Position numbers and translations under genes: made by a program. DNA of 64,000 nucleotides from Haemaphysalis longicornis (taxonomy: Eukaryota > Arthropoda > Arachnida > Ixodida > Ixodidae), in the NCBI GenBank assembly GCA_013339765.2, contig CM023457.1, positions 53,841,745-53,905,744 on the forward strand, written 5' to 3'. The notes below the pieces were generated by a model. That model worked only from the letters and a program-made list of their open reading frames with translations. It did no database searches and was not told the DNA's origin. Below, in pieces: positions 1 through 11,040 of this stretch (positions within the stretch are counted from its first letter, which is position 1; every line of letters begins with the position of its first letter).

Positions 1-598
1 CTCTCACGTTTAAGCCGTATCAATGGCCACCGTCTTAGCGTCCATCACCAATGCAACGTCACGACTGCGATCGTGCCCTAGGACCCGTCAGCCATTGCTT
101 TACCACGCCGGTCTCGATTCGGCAGCTCGTTAGTACAGCCGAGCCGCCCTAACCTTCCGGGACTGAAGAAGTTCTACGACCAAGATCCTTCTTTGGGTTT
201 CGCGCTGTTTTAAAGCCAGTCTCGCATCTGCGCAATCACCAACCAAGCGCACCACTATATACAACATCGCCAGCAGGATCTCCCAGAACGCATCCCAGAG
301 CCATGACGTGTACATGGCTTAACAGTGTGTACTGTTGGGCCAAGCGCCGCCCTTGGGAGAGTGGGTAGTTCGTTTTAAAAGTAAATTAAGCGCAAAAAGG
401 AACACAGACACGACAAAACGACAAGACGAGCGCTCGTCCCGTCATTTACTTGTGTCGGTATTACGCGTGGTGTACATGTTTCTATGTGTACAGGGCCGTC
501 AAAAAGGCAGCCTTTGTTCCTCTCGGTTGCACCACCACTCTAGATTCTCAGGAACATTCTCCTGCCGCAACCATGTCAAGTAACACATTTGCTTCGTT
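1..598. other. No gene recognised
   Basis: Short overlapping reading frames only. None has a recognisable domain, splice context or repeat partner elsewhere in the window, except that the right edge runs into the inverted repeat that starts near 599. Confidence 0.5.
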
Positions 599-1239
599 AT
601 GTACAGTCGGCGAAACGCTTCTCTACAACGCGCGACCGGCATGCGCCGGACTGCGCGGGAGACATCTAGTGATAACGCCTGGTTTGAGACCGGCAGAATG
701 TGAGCATGCGCGACCTGCATCAGCGCGACGGCTGCTTCCATTGACTTCCGTACAGTCTTTCGCCGTTAGAAGTGCTGCCTACACTGATTGGCCGGGAAAC
801 AATAGTAGAGATTAACAATTGTTAGCACAGCGTTGGCTGCGTTTAACTACGTGCTATGCTTAATTTTCGCGGCGCCTTACACAATCTAGAAAGGAATTTC
901 TTATTTTTTAGCCGAAAACGCATCGCTTCCGGTGTTCAAGAGTGACTAGATATCGGTAAGTGATGGCTTTCACAGTGCATTAAGTGTTGTGGCGTTAGCC
1001 CGTCAGCAGTGACGGGCAAAGCCGAGCGCAGAAACCGGATGATGGTGCACGCGGACCGGTACTTATGCAGCGTATTGACAGAAGGATGACGCAATGAACA
1101 GCTGTGCGCTAAAGCTAATGCAGACGAAAAAAATGGCAGCATGTCCACTCCGTGGATGATGGCGAGGGTGCGGAGTACGGGGACTCGAAATGACATCCAA
1201 GTTGCGCCCGAGTGACATCCGATTTGCGCCCCGACCGTC

Positions 1240-1312
1240 ATTCGATTTGAGCCGTGAGTTGCCACCTTGATTATTCCCTAAATGAAACTGCAACTCACGG
1301 CTCAAATCGAAT
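1240..1312. repeat. Perfect 22-bp hairpin, 29-bp loop
   Basis: Bases 1240-1261 (core GATTTGAGCCGTGAGTTG) are exactly repeated in reverse complement at 1291-1312. The stem is perfect although the surrounding repeats are diverged, so it is either recent or maintained. It lies inside the larger inverted-repeat element. Confidence 0.85.
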
Positions 1313-1339
1313 TTCGCTTGATTTCCTCCTGATGGTGGT

Positions 1340-1600
1340 GTGCGCACGGATGGACGCGGACGGACATTCTGCGATCCTAAGGTACTCCGCACCGTTACAC
1401 GCGGGGGAGTAAGCCGTTTGACTCTCGGGTACTAGCTCACGGTCGAAGCCCCAGTGGGTAAGATGACTGACACTAACTCTGTCTGGTCTACCAGACATAG
1501 GCTCCAATCCTGCCGGTGCCTGCGGGATTTTTTGCGATTGTAAGTGCTATGCGCATGGATGCGGATGGGCATTGTCCGTTCCTAAGGAACTCCGAACCTA
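1340..1600. repeat. ~205-bp tandem duplication
   Basis: The segment at about 1349-1393 (GGACGCGGACGGACATT, then CCTAAGGTACTCCG) recurs at about 1555-1598 (GGATGCGGATGGGCATT, then CCTAAGGAACTCCG). Only part of each unit still aligns. Confidence 0.55.
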
Positions 1601-1879
1601 AAGCTCGCACAGTGCACGCTAAGGCGGGTAATCTCCGCACTTGTTTTTTGTCCCTGCATCGCAGGCATGCAGCGCTTATTCCGGTCAAAGAAGGCGCGGA
1701 AGCCAAGGCGACGGGCAGGAGAGACGCAGACATCGCGCTAATACGGGCCGCGCATGCTCACATTCTACCTATCTCGAACCAGCGTTACCTCTAGGCGTCT
1801 CCCGCGCAGTCCGGAGCACGCCGCTCGAGCGTTATAGACAAGCCTTTTGCCGACTGTACATGTTCAGCATACTAAAGAG

Positions 1880-2778
1880 AAATCCCTCTTGTTATGAATC
1901 AGCCCACCGCTTTGCATCAAGCTTTGTGCAGCACTCCTCGGCTGTGTGACGAAGCTCCCACTACGTGCGCCTTTCGAGTAGGCCTCCCTGTCGGTGACTC
2001 ACGCTTGCAGCCGACGGATCCAAACACGCCGCTAAATGTCTGGTAAAGTCGGGATCGCTGTCGCCTCTCTCTCTGCGTGATTCAAACTTCGGCGGTGGCA
2101 GACAACACATGCAGAGATTTGTCCGAAGGACGCGAAAGCCGTTGCGGTGACCTCTTCTCTCCCCTCTCTTGGACTCAGCGTACGCCGCTACTGCCGGCCG
2201 CTCACGAACTCTGGAAAGAGCGTTGTGTGTGTCTGTACCGTTCCTGTCGTGTGCACAATCTAGAGGGAACACTTGTTTGACCGCTAGCGCTTTGGGTATA
2301 AATACGAGCCCAAAGCAACCATGTTCATTCCTGTTTGAGCAGTGAATCAATGCTACCACTCTGCTCGAGTCCTGTACTGTAACCTCGCCCGTCGGGGCAT
2401 TCTTCTTGTCAGGCTTCGGCTCATCTCTCACCCTGCAGTAAACAAGTAATGTTTGCCTTTGGCTTTTGGTCTTCTTCAAGGCAGCAACATTGGCTGGCCG
2501 CTCGCTTTACCACGCTACCACACGCATGTCGGAGGTGACGGAGCTCGGCTCGGGTACGCCTGCCCGTATGCAACACCCTGTAAACACGTGTCACGCGGGC
2601 CCACCAGCTGCGACAGCGGAGACACCACGTGGAGTTACTGCTCCTTGTCAGAAGCCCCATTTTGTGGCCTCGCCTGACGCATGTACGCACGTGACCACCA
2701 TCCACGCCCACGGCACCGTCAATACCACAGTTAGCAGTTCTAGTCAGATCGTTCATGCCGCGGATGATAAGACTGGCG
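1880..2778. other. No gene recognised; isolated TATA-like motif
   Basis: A GTATAAATAC motif near 2297 sits inside a GCTTTGGG...CCCAAAGC inverted repeat, and a ~119-codon frame follows from 2466. This resembles an LTR promoter with a downstream Gag-like frame, but no partner LTR or recognisable Gag motif was found, so no element is called. Confidence 0.35.
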
Positions 2779-2860
2779 TTTTAAATGCAGAGCATTTCAG
2801 TAACTCACGATGTAACCCGCGTTGACGTCCGTAGTCCGCATCGCTCCCCCTACACTATAT

Positions 2861-3333
2861 AAAAAATTCCCCGCATTTCCCCGAGGGAAAGAATGGAAAG
2901 TGCGAATGCACGAGTTGAATTTGCGCGGTTCGGTAATGTTCGCGAAAGAGAGATCACACACACACACACAACTACAAAGAAAGAAAGATGCATTTATTCA
3001 CAGACTCCTATTTGTGTTGTCGTTGTACTTGATTGCTAGAGCGGATCTCAGCTTTGAAATTTCGTGTCAGTACTCCTTTAAGCAGGTGCATTAGCCCTTC
3101 TCACGCCCGATTCTTGGCCAATCCCCCACGTGGGGTATTTGCATGGTCAGCGGCCAGGCGGCGCGCGCCCATCTCCCCCGTTGCCAAGGAAGACGAGGAG
3201 ATTCCTGGCCAATCCCCCACGTGGGTATGTGCCTGTCAGCGGCCAGGCTTGCGCGCGCCCATCTCCACGTGCGCGGACATCGCCGGTGGACGCAGGTTCA
3301 GGGTCGCTTAAGAAGTGCATTCGCACTTAAAAT
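2861..3333 (-). mobile_element. HINE copy nested in the outer HINE
   Basis: Read on the minus strand it begins TTTTAAGTGCGAATGCAC; the 14-bp repeat AAGTGCGAATGCAC lies at 2898-2911 and its complement at 3315-3328. It ends, minus-wise, with a C/G stem-loop and AATTTTTT. The pre-insertion site is the A/T-rich ...ACACTATATA... of the outer copy. It shares most of its core with the copies at 9516-9931 and 34011-34651, including a (CA)n run and a CACGTGGG motif. Confidence 0.75.
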
Positions 3334-3344
3334 AATACTTACCG

Positions 3345-3432
3345 GCGCCAGGTTTCGATCCCACGACTCTGCGGGCGGAACGCAAGGTACATGGCGCTCT
3401 ACTCACTCGGCCACAAAGCCGACACAGAACGG
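3345..3432 (-). repeat. tRNA-like module inside HINE core
   Basis: On the minus strand it has an A-box-like GTGGCCGAGTGAGTAGAG and a B-box-like GGGATCGAAACC in tRNA-like order. A relative with the same flank (GATATAAGGCGCGT and CCTGGCGCCGG) lies at about 30985-31050 in another HINE. It is antisense to its host element in both. This may be a captured SINE or tRNA-derived segment; it does not fold as a full tRNA. Confidence 0.45.
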
Positions 3433-4094
3433 AAGGTTACGAACGCGCCTTATATCCTTGACTCATTCAACCGTCGGCCACAGGTGCGCCCTCTCCTTGG
3501 CGTCCTCCTCGCCTTCTCTCCCCTCGCAACACCCTCTCTCGCCGCGTTCGGTTCGGGCGCACAACAGGTGGGGACGTGCGCAACACCCTCTCTCGCCGCG
3601 TTGGGTTCGCGCTGAGCAACAGTCGGTTCGCGCGCAAGAACAGGTGGGGGCGCTCGCATCGCGCTCACTCGCCGCGGTCGGTTCGCGCTTACACCACATA
3701 TGTCGTTCGCTCGCGCTCCGGTCGCTAACATATGTGGCGTGATCGTGACGTCAACATCACGCGTTCGTGTGGTGGCGCGATTTCGGCGCTATAACACTCT
3801 CTCGCGAGGGGCATTGGATTGGCTTGGATTGGCTTGGATTGGATTGGATTGGATTAAAGTGGATTGTGTTGGATTGTGTTGCGTCATAGCCGCGCCACGT
3901 TGCGTCATAGCCGCGGCAGGGGGTTCACGGCACGTTTCATGTTTCACAATCTACTTCATCGACAATGTCTACGCTGGAAGACAACAATTACAACAACAAC
4001 AACCAATACGTAATCCATACGACTTGCAGGCGCGCCCCCCGCGGAAATGCTCTGCATTTGATCGTGCCCCTCGCGAGGGGGATGTTTCTTTTTT

Positions 4095-6105
4095 GCCAAT
4101 CTTGGCCACTCTTCCCAAGTGGGTATGCCTGGCGCTCGGCAAACGTGCGCAGGGGACGCTGGGCGTTCACCGCGAGGCTCGGCAATTTCGTGGTATTTTT
4201 TTATGCTCCATCCCTAACTTAAACTGCTGCCATTTTACGCCAATGATGTTGAGGTACTGCTTGAAGACGCCGAAGAGTTTTTCGCCGCCAATTGCATGAC
4301 TAGTGACGCTCTTGAGTTTAAATTAGTAACTCGAGCCCTGCTAATCAAGAGTATGTCCTTGATCCGCGACAACCTGCTGGCTTCTCAATCAGTCCAGTAG
4401 TCCCTGCTGAAGAAAGCGATTTCCTTAACCTCCAACATTTAGCAGCATCGGGCACCACTTGGCCCGGCGACATCATCGTCGCTCAGCACCAGAGCAGCCC
4501 TGGCTTCTCGTATAGGCGTACATGCATTTTCGGGTTCTCCATTACGTCTCGACAACGTCATCAAATTAGTACGATGTGCATAACTCAATCTGTTCAGGCC
4601 GATAATTATGACCCAAAATTTTTAAACCTTAGTTAGAAGAGAAAAAATGAGCCCCGTAATGTATTCCTTTCGAAAATGGTGACGTAGTAACCAACACGTA
4701 CGGCTCTGATCAAGAAAATATGGGCCGCAGATGTCATGTCGCTACGGGTATTGAGTTTTTGTGTGCGTGCGGTTCGTCCTCTTACCAATGAAAACTACGT
4801 CAGAGTTTTTACATGACGGAGCTCAGAACATTATCGTAAGGGGCCCTTCTAGATAAGCTAGTTATGCCAGTACGAACTGCTGATATACGGCTGCTCGTAA
4901 ACACGGTTCTCTTCTCAATTCAAGCTGCAAGAAAGGCGAAGTATTGCCTACCTCAAGAGCTTATTTTTTTTCTTATGAAAACCTAGGGTAACGTAAGCTA
5001 TGGCACAGCTGTCGTTTTGCGAAAGGTGGTAAGACATTCCAGATCATCAATTTGAGGGTGTCTACTAATGTTACCTCTTTAATTAACTTACACTTGGCGG
5101 CTCATGGATACAGCTAACAAAGCACCTGCATATTGCCAACGCACGCTCTAAATGCGATCTCATTAATATTTCTAATGTTAGCGACACATTCTACGTATAA
5201 CCCCATTCTAAAAATTGACAACTCCGGAATTTTGATTACAAAATTGACATTTTAAAGTACAGTTCTTACTCGATAACACAAGCTTAAAGGTACAAACATA
5301 GGAAGACATAAGTTGAGTATAAATGTAATAATGGTGTATTTAGATACGCTTTTTTCCAGTTGCCGTGCATGAATTGTATATGCTAGAGCTTTTCACTACT
5401 AACGCTAAGTCACCATCTGCGTTTGAATCAAAAAGTAAAGAAAAAATCTCCAAGCATTTTAAATTGACAGTGCAAATATGTGATCACGCAAGGAAGCCAG
5501 CATGTACTTGCACTTTATATACGTAGTGATTTTGCTTGTAGAATGTCCAGATTTTCATTTTATTTTTTGTGAAAATTAGCATATACTAATATGAGGTGTA
5601 TATATTACAGAGTGTAAATTCCTTTTGTGAAGGCGCAAAGTTGCTGTTTCTTATTTTTTGGTTATTGCTTGATAGTTGGCGTGAATGAGCATTCTTTTTT
5701 ATCTGTACTTTACGCTTACCTCCTATGGTCTCAGTATAGACTGGCGGTGTTGTAAATTTTTAAGCAGCGTTGTAAAATTATAAGTATACTATATTTTCAG
5801 TTGTCAGCAGAACAGGGATATCGCCCTGGGCGTGAACGGGCTGCCGTTGAATGCAGTCACATTTAGGAGCCTTATCAGCAGTCATATCAGATTGTTATGT
5901 TTTGTCTTTGTTGTAAAGTCTTAACTTACATAGCAATCTAAACGCCACAATTTGGCTTAGGCAGCATTTCTTTTGTCCTGCAAGTTACGCCACTCACTTA
6001 CAACAAGAGCTTGCCCGAGTAAGGCAATTGCTCTGCTTTTCTCTGCAATAAAATTACTAGTGTTAGTCGATCAGAGTAAAATGCGTGAGGGTTAGGCTTT
6101 TCAAA
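4095..6105. other. AT-rich non-coding DNA
   Basis: No domain, repeat partner or long frame recognised. It may contain the 5' exon(s) of the TIL-domain gene that follows, but no signal-peptide exon with a convincing donor site was identified. Confidence 0.4.
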
Positions 6106-6309
6106 CAGGTAACTGCGGCTTAAACAAACATACTTGTATAAGTCAGAACCTTCGAAGTGGCCGAATTATGGCTTGGTAAAGACCCTGTGTCCCCGCAACA
6201 TCACCAAAAATTTTTTTGGAATGTATTCTAATGGCTTTTTAGAAATCAAATACCTGCATCAACATTCCAGCATTGCTGAACTTTGTGTATTTTACTTATT
6301 TGCTTCCAG

Positions 6310-6527
6310 CTTGCCGCCAGAACGAAGTTTACTGTGTTGGAGTCCATTGCCACGAAAAGAAATGCAAGTGGCGAAACCGGAAACCAAAACACGTTTGTTC
6401 CGGAACCATCCTAAAAGGTTGTTTCTGTAGAAAACATAGGTTCAGAAGAAGAAGGGATGGTAAATGCGTGAGAAAGCACTTATGTTTACTGTCGCCTCTA
6501 AAAAGCCGGCAGAAAGGGAAGGGCTGA
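6310..6527 (+). CDS. TIL-domain serine protease inhibitor, terminal exon
   Basis: A pyrimidine-rich acceptor (TTATTTGCTTCCAG, AG at 6308-6309) opens an exon that starts with the last two bases of a split codon and reads ACRQNEVYCVGVHCHEKKC onward to TGA at 6525. The spacing of nine cysteines, the NEVY segment, the GCFC pair and the final KCV...C match the trypsin-inhibitor-like (TIL) fold, which blocks proteases through a loop between half-cystines and is normally secreted. The family usually has ten cysteines; here the one expected four residues after the fifth is Ile, so one disulphide is probably lost. The tail is rich in Arg and Lys. AATAAA at 6598 fits a poly(A) signal. The signal-peptide exon was not found, so the gene may be partial. 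Confidence 0.7.
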
Positions 6528-6597
6528 ATTAACAGAGATTTCTCACCTTGAAGAATTAATAGAGATTTCTTACCTTCTGTAACGCCAAAACTGATCT

Positions 6598-6603
6598 AAT
6601 AAA
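6598..6603 (+). terminator. Poly(A) signal AATAAA
   Basis: It lies 71 bp past the stop codon of the TIL-domain exon, with GT-containing sequence downstream. Confidence 0.6.
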
Positions 6604-6960
6604 GCGTGAAAGAAAGACACGTCGTTCAATGGCAGATGTCGTTTCTTCAGTAAAAGTTGTGCAAAGAGACACTTAAATAAAAGGCAATCAACATTATTGA
6701 ATAATGCAGCTTTTTGTCACAGGTAACTGGTGCTCAAACCAACATACTTGTATAAGTCAGGAACCTTCGAAATGACCGAATTATGGCTTGGTAAAGACCC
6801 AGTGTCCCGTCAACATCACTACAATTTTGTGGAATATGTACTGTTGCCTTCTTAGAAATCAAATGCCTGGACGAACAATCGAGCCTTGCTGAACTTTCTG
6901 CCGTAGCAGGACCGTGGAAATTTTGGCAGAGTTAGAGAATCACTACGCGTTTGTTCCCTT

Positions 6961-8520
6961 TTACAATTCAAGCGACACGCCACCTAATAAAACGGGGCAT
7001 CTAAACTACTCTGACGAGAGTATTACTCTGATAGAAGTACTATGAGGCTTGCAGTTAAACACAAGGGGCAATTTTTAGTGCCTTGCAAATTCCACAACAT
7101 ACAAAACCTCATCAGGGCACCTAACTTTGCTTACGCGCATTGAAGATCATTGTCTTGCGGTACTTAATAAATCCTTTTTGCAGCTACATTGTAGTTGCGT
7201 CTTCTTATTTTCTTCTCTTTTTTTGTCACTCGGTGAGAATTACTTCAACCGGTCTTTTCTCGACTATAGCATAATGCGTCTCCATGCCTGTCCACATGAG
7301 TGAATATACGTCCCGCCAAAAGAAGTGCTCGCTCTTCAAGCCCCTGAAAACAAAGTGAAGCTGGAGGCACGGAGTCGAGCAACTCCAAAGGCCGCGCACT
7401 TCAACGAACCGACCACGTCGGTGAAAAGCATACTTCGCCGCACTCGTGTTAAAGGCATGGTCCACTGAAGACAACAGTTGTTCTCTAATATCGCGCAAGC
7501 GAAGAGCCAGACTATTTAAAAACGCTAGGTCTTCTCATTTGAAGAAGTACCGGGCCATTTGTGTAAAATCTAAATCCCGCGTAAGAGGGTGAGATGAGGA
7601 GTTTGAAACCAAGCTACTTCCGCTGTTGTATGTTCGCGAACAGTAGGTTCGCAATGCCGTCGATGTGGGAGGAAACAAAAGCCACCGAACACAGGAGCGG
7701 CTGACGTAGCCGATGAGAACTGCCATATTGCTGAGGTGATTAGTTCCCGACGGTCCCCATTTGATTATCTGTTTGCCTCAACATCAAACGTGTCGCTACC
7801 AAGCCAACTTTGACGGCGAATTACGTCAAAGCGGGCAGATTCATAGACGCTGTGTTTTGCTACGTTGCTCTGACGCTTAGTAGGCGAGATGAATCAATCC
7901 CCTTGCCCTTGAACAAGTGCTTGCAAGGGAAAAGCGACATGGTGATACATATGTATGTTATGTGCAAGCGCTAGAGCTACGTCAGTATCAAATGTTTAGA
8001 GTACCACAAACACTAAAAGAAAAGCGTAGTTAAATATTCTTCCGTCAAGTTGCTGCATCAATTTTTGCTGTGCAAAAGCTTCATTGTGAACACGCATGCA
8101 ATAAATATGTTATGTTTGGGGTGTTGGTCATCCACATGTATCGCGCAAGACAAAACCAAATGGTATATCTGACATGTGGCAGATACGGGGACAGGCATGC
8201 GACCTCAAAAGGTGTGGCCGACATCATTTCCCAAAATTAAATATAACCCCTTAGTGTATTCCATCCAAGTATTGATCTTACGCGGTCACGAAACGGGGCT
8301 CATTTAAACAGACCTTGATTACCACGGCGCCGGGTGCCTAAGCACTTTAGTGTCCTCCCGTTTATTAATTCTTGTTTCCTTCGCTCATGTGTTACGAAAT
8401 GCTTTCAAACAGCAAGGTACCTTAATGCATCCAAAACGTCAAACCGGGTACTTCTTGTACTATGTCAGCTTCATGCACGCTCTGGGGCATTCCTCTGCGA
8501 AAACCATTACGGGCACTACT
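6961..8520. other. No gene recognised
   Basis: Two minus-strand frames (7226-7498, 7535-7726) lie close together and might be exon pieces, but they match no family I know and the frames between them contain stops. Confidence 0.35.
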
Positions 8521-8521
8521 T

Positions 8522-9122
8522 ATGCCCCTGCCGCACGGCAAATTTAATGTCATTCCCATCGAATGTCATTCGTTCAAAATGACATTTGTTTGCTGCTGCG
8601 CGAGAAAATGCAATGACACTCGATCAAAATGGCTTTAGGGACCTAATCAGTTTGCAGAACCCATTCGACTGCGTTCTGCCAGCAAATGTATTATCTCGAC
8701 ACCAGACAATCGGTGGGAATGCCACCCAAACCAGATTTCTGAAGCGTCAGTAGCATTATAACCATTTTACATGTGTATAATTTTGATTCATCTATTTATT
8801 CATATGAAACAAGCCGAATAAAGTTGTAAAAAAAAACTGCTAGTCTTGCTACCATGTTCAATAGTATTCAATAAGCTGCTGCAACTGGTAAACAGCTTTC
8901 AAAAGTGCAGAAAAGGTGTTTAAGCTTGTTTTGCTCAGCTTTCGCTAATATTGAAGCGCTTACTGAAATATTTGCTCTGCGCAAGTTTTTAGCCATCGCA
9001 ACTGCCATCATTTCCAAATAAACTTAATTTAGCCCGTGTACCAGGGCGTCAGGAAAATGGCATTAGGTCAGACGAATGACACTCGATAAGAATGACATTA
9101 AATTTGCCGTGTGGCACGGGTA
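8522..9122. mobile_element. MITE with ~50-bp terminal inverted repeats
   Basis: The left end ATGCCCCTGCCGCACGGCAA and the reverse complement of the right end ATACCCGTGCCACACGGCAA continue together through AATTTAATGTCATTC and on to ATGTCATTCGT. About 600 bp in total with no coding capacity. The flanking bases do not show a clear long target duplication, so the superfamily is undecided. Confidence 0.75.
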
Positions 9123-9515
9123 TTATTCAACTACGTTCACGAGAAGTACACAGTTTAGGTATCGCTGCACTATAAGCCGAGCGTACAATACCTGACTATT
9201 TTCTTCAGGCTGATATGAAGCGCCCATTCGTAGACAGCACAAAGAGCATACTGAAGCACGTTGAGGCGAAGAAGGCCGCACTTGGTAGTGCCATCTGTTG
9301 GCGCACCAGGGAAGCTTAACGTTATAGCGACGTGGAGGCTGGCGGCGTTTTCACGCCTGTTACTGTTACAACGAGGCTCCTGAAAATTTTCACAAGTAGC
9401 TACGTGACACTAAGTTCTGCAAGTAAATAAATGGATCGCTCAGTGAGTTAGGTTGGCTGAAGTGAATAAAGATGCATCACACCTAATTGACAAGAATCAA
9501 ACTGCACTGAGATAA

Positions 9516-9931
9516 ACAATTCCCCGCATTTCCCCGAGGGGAAGAATGTGAAAGTGCGAATGCACGAGTTGAATTAGCACGGTTCGGTAATGTTCGCGAA
9601 AGAGAGATCACACACACACACAACTACAAAGAAAGAAAGATGCATTTATTCACAGACACCTATTTGTGTTGTCGTTGTACTTGATTGCTAGAGCGGATCT
9701 CAGCTTTGAAATTTCGTGTCAGTACTCCTTTAAGCGGGTGCATTAGCCCTTCTCACGCCCGATTCCTGGCCAATCCCCCACGTGGGTATGTGCCATGTCA
9801 GCGGCCAGGCAGCGCGCGCCCATCTCCCCCCGTTGCCAAGGAAGACGAGGAGCGCGCGCACCCGCAGCTGTTGCTATGCGGACGGCGGCGGACGCTTCAG
9901 GCTCGCTTAAGAAGTGCATTCGCACTTAAAA
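9516..9931 (-). mobile_element. HINE copy
   Basis: Minus-strand 5' end TTTTAAGTGCGAATGCAC; the 14-bp repeat recurs subterminally before a CCCCTCGGGG stem-loop and a T-rich 3' end. The core is near-identical to parts of the copies at 2861 and 34011, including (CA)n and the CCCCCACGTGGG motif. Confidence 0.75.
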
Positions 9932-11040
9932 CCAAGCAAATTAAGAAGGAATACAAAGCAAATTAAAAGCAATCGATGTGAATTGTAAGAAATCAAATCA
10001 GCTCAAAGTGAACAAAAGGTTAGATAAAAATTAGATAAGTGAAAAAAGATTAGATAAGTGAAAAATTAGGGTTAGATAAAATGAATTAACGTGAACAAAA
10101 CTGAATTCAGATGGACCGAAGTGAATTGCGAAGCCAAAGCAAATGGAGAGAAATCAATCCAAATCAAGCGGAATCAGTCAAAGAATTTGAATTAAACTAA
10201 ATAAAGGGCGTCACTGAATAAAATACCGTATTTCAAAGTGAATTAAGACAAAACGAAACATCAAAAGGAACCAAAAGTGAATAAAATGAATCCAAGTTCA
10301 TCTGTAAGACTAGAAATCATATTACGAAGAAATAATGTGAATTGAGAAGAATCAGAGCGAATAAATTGAGTGACTAAGTACACTAAGTACGGATTGAATG
10401 AAATTAACAAGACACAAATTAAATCAAAATGAGTCCGGGTGAATTAGGAAGAAGGGCACAGAAAATCAAGAAGAATGAATGTGAGTAATGAGGAATAAAA
10501 GAAACTTGAAGGAAATAATTGAGTGAATTAGGATTGGAAAAAGTGAATTAACGAGAGCCCGATAAGCTAAATTGGACCCACTTCAAGTAAGATACAAGGC
10601 AGAAAATCGAGAATACTGAAAGCGAATTAAGAGGAAAGGAATAAATTTGACTGATTCCAGGTGGGTTGGTTACTGATTGACTTAAGATATATCAAAATAA
10701 ATAAAAATGAATCAAACTAGATCAACAGGAGCCAAAAGTGAGTTACGATGGGTCCAAGCAAATTAGGACGGAGGTAAAGGTAAATTAAGAGGCACCGACC
10801 TTATTTAAGTGGAATAAAGGGGACATAAGTCGCATGAGTAAGTCCATTAGGGTATAGCAAAGAAATTAAAATGAACTGCATTCAGAAACAGAAACTACAT
10901 TGCTTTGGTTTCAAAGATCAGTAAGTTTTTTTTATACATTACTATTTTACATATTTCTTATTTACCTGGTGTTTCAGTTTAACGAGACATATGTAAAATA
11001 GTAAACTTTATAGTAAACTTTTAATGCGTAGCATTCTTTG
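9932..11040 (+). repeat. Purine-rich simple-sequence region
   Basis: About 1 kb of the plus strand is strongly A/G-biased and built of irregular copies of words such as GTGAATTAA, AAAGTGAATT and GAATTAAGA. It has no fixed period and no coding frame. It begins exactly at the end of the preceding HINE. Confidence 0.55.

Larger units (their letters stand above)
599..1862. repeat. Element bounded by ~150-bp inverted repeats
   Basis: The stretch 599-765 is the reverse complement of about 1715-1862 with moderate divergence; both carry the core TCTCCCGCGCAGTCCGG and end at GACTGTACAT. Both arms translate to a related peptide (for example HAHILPVSNQ versus AHILPISNQ, followed by VSRAVR), read on the minus strand in the left arm and the plus strand in the right arm, so the arms may be inverted copies of a once-coding segment. 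The interior holds a 22-bp hairpin and a ~205-bp tandem duplication. The element family is not identified. Confidence 0.6.
2779..4094 (+). mobile_element. Helentron-like non-autonomous element (HINE), outer copy
   Basis: The 5' end TTTTAAATGCAGAGCATTT (2779-2797) carries a 15-bp repeat whose exact reverse complement, AAATGCTCTGCATTT, lies at 4045-4059. A stem-loop CCCCTCGCGAGGGG (4067-4080) and a T-rich end follow. A terminal repeat at one end, a subterminal one at the other and a 3' hairpin are the published hallmarks of Helentrons and HINEs. The core holds degenerate ~55-bp tandem repeats (3520-3680), a tRNA-like module, a TTGGATTGG-type pentamer run (3810-3856) and a nested second copy. 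The first ~60 bases recur at 63940-64000. No coding capacity is recognised. Confidence 0.7.
6106..6960 (+). repeat. ~615-bp tandem duplication around the TIL exon
   Basis: Intron sequence at 6106-6290 (ACATACTTGTATAAGTCAG, GAATTATGGCTTGGTAAAGA) recurs at about 6720-6895 at roughly 85-90 percent identity. Where the exon should follow in the second copy, only scraps remain (for example CGCGTTTGTTCCC near 6946), so the second TIL exon is decayed. Confidence 0.7.

Noticed and set aside
2290..2825. Second LTR retrotransposon (TATA motif plus downstream frame)
   Set aside because: No matching second LTR, primer site or Gag motif found in the window.
3345..3432. Functional tRNA gene
   Set aside because: A and B box-like words are present but the acceptor and anticodon arms do not pair as in a real tRNA.
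7226..7726. Two neighbouring minus-strand frames as exons of one gene
   Set aside because: No family match, no clear acceptor/donor pair, and stops in the linking frame; left as unassigned.
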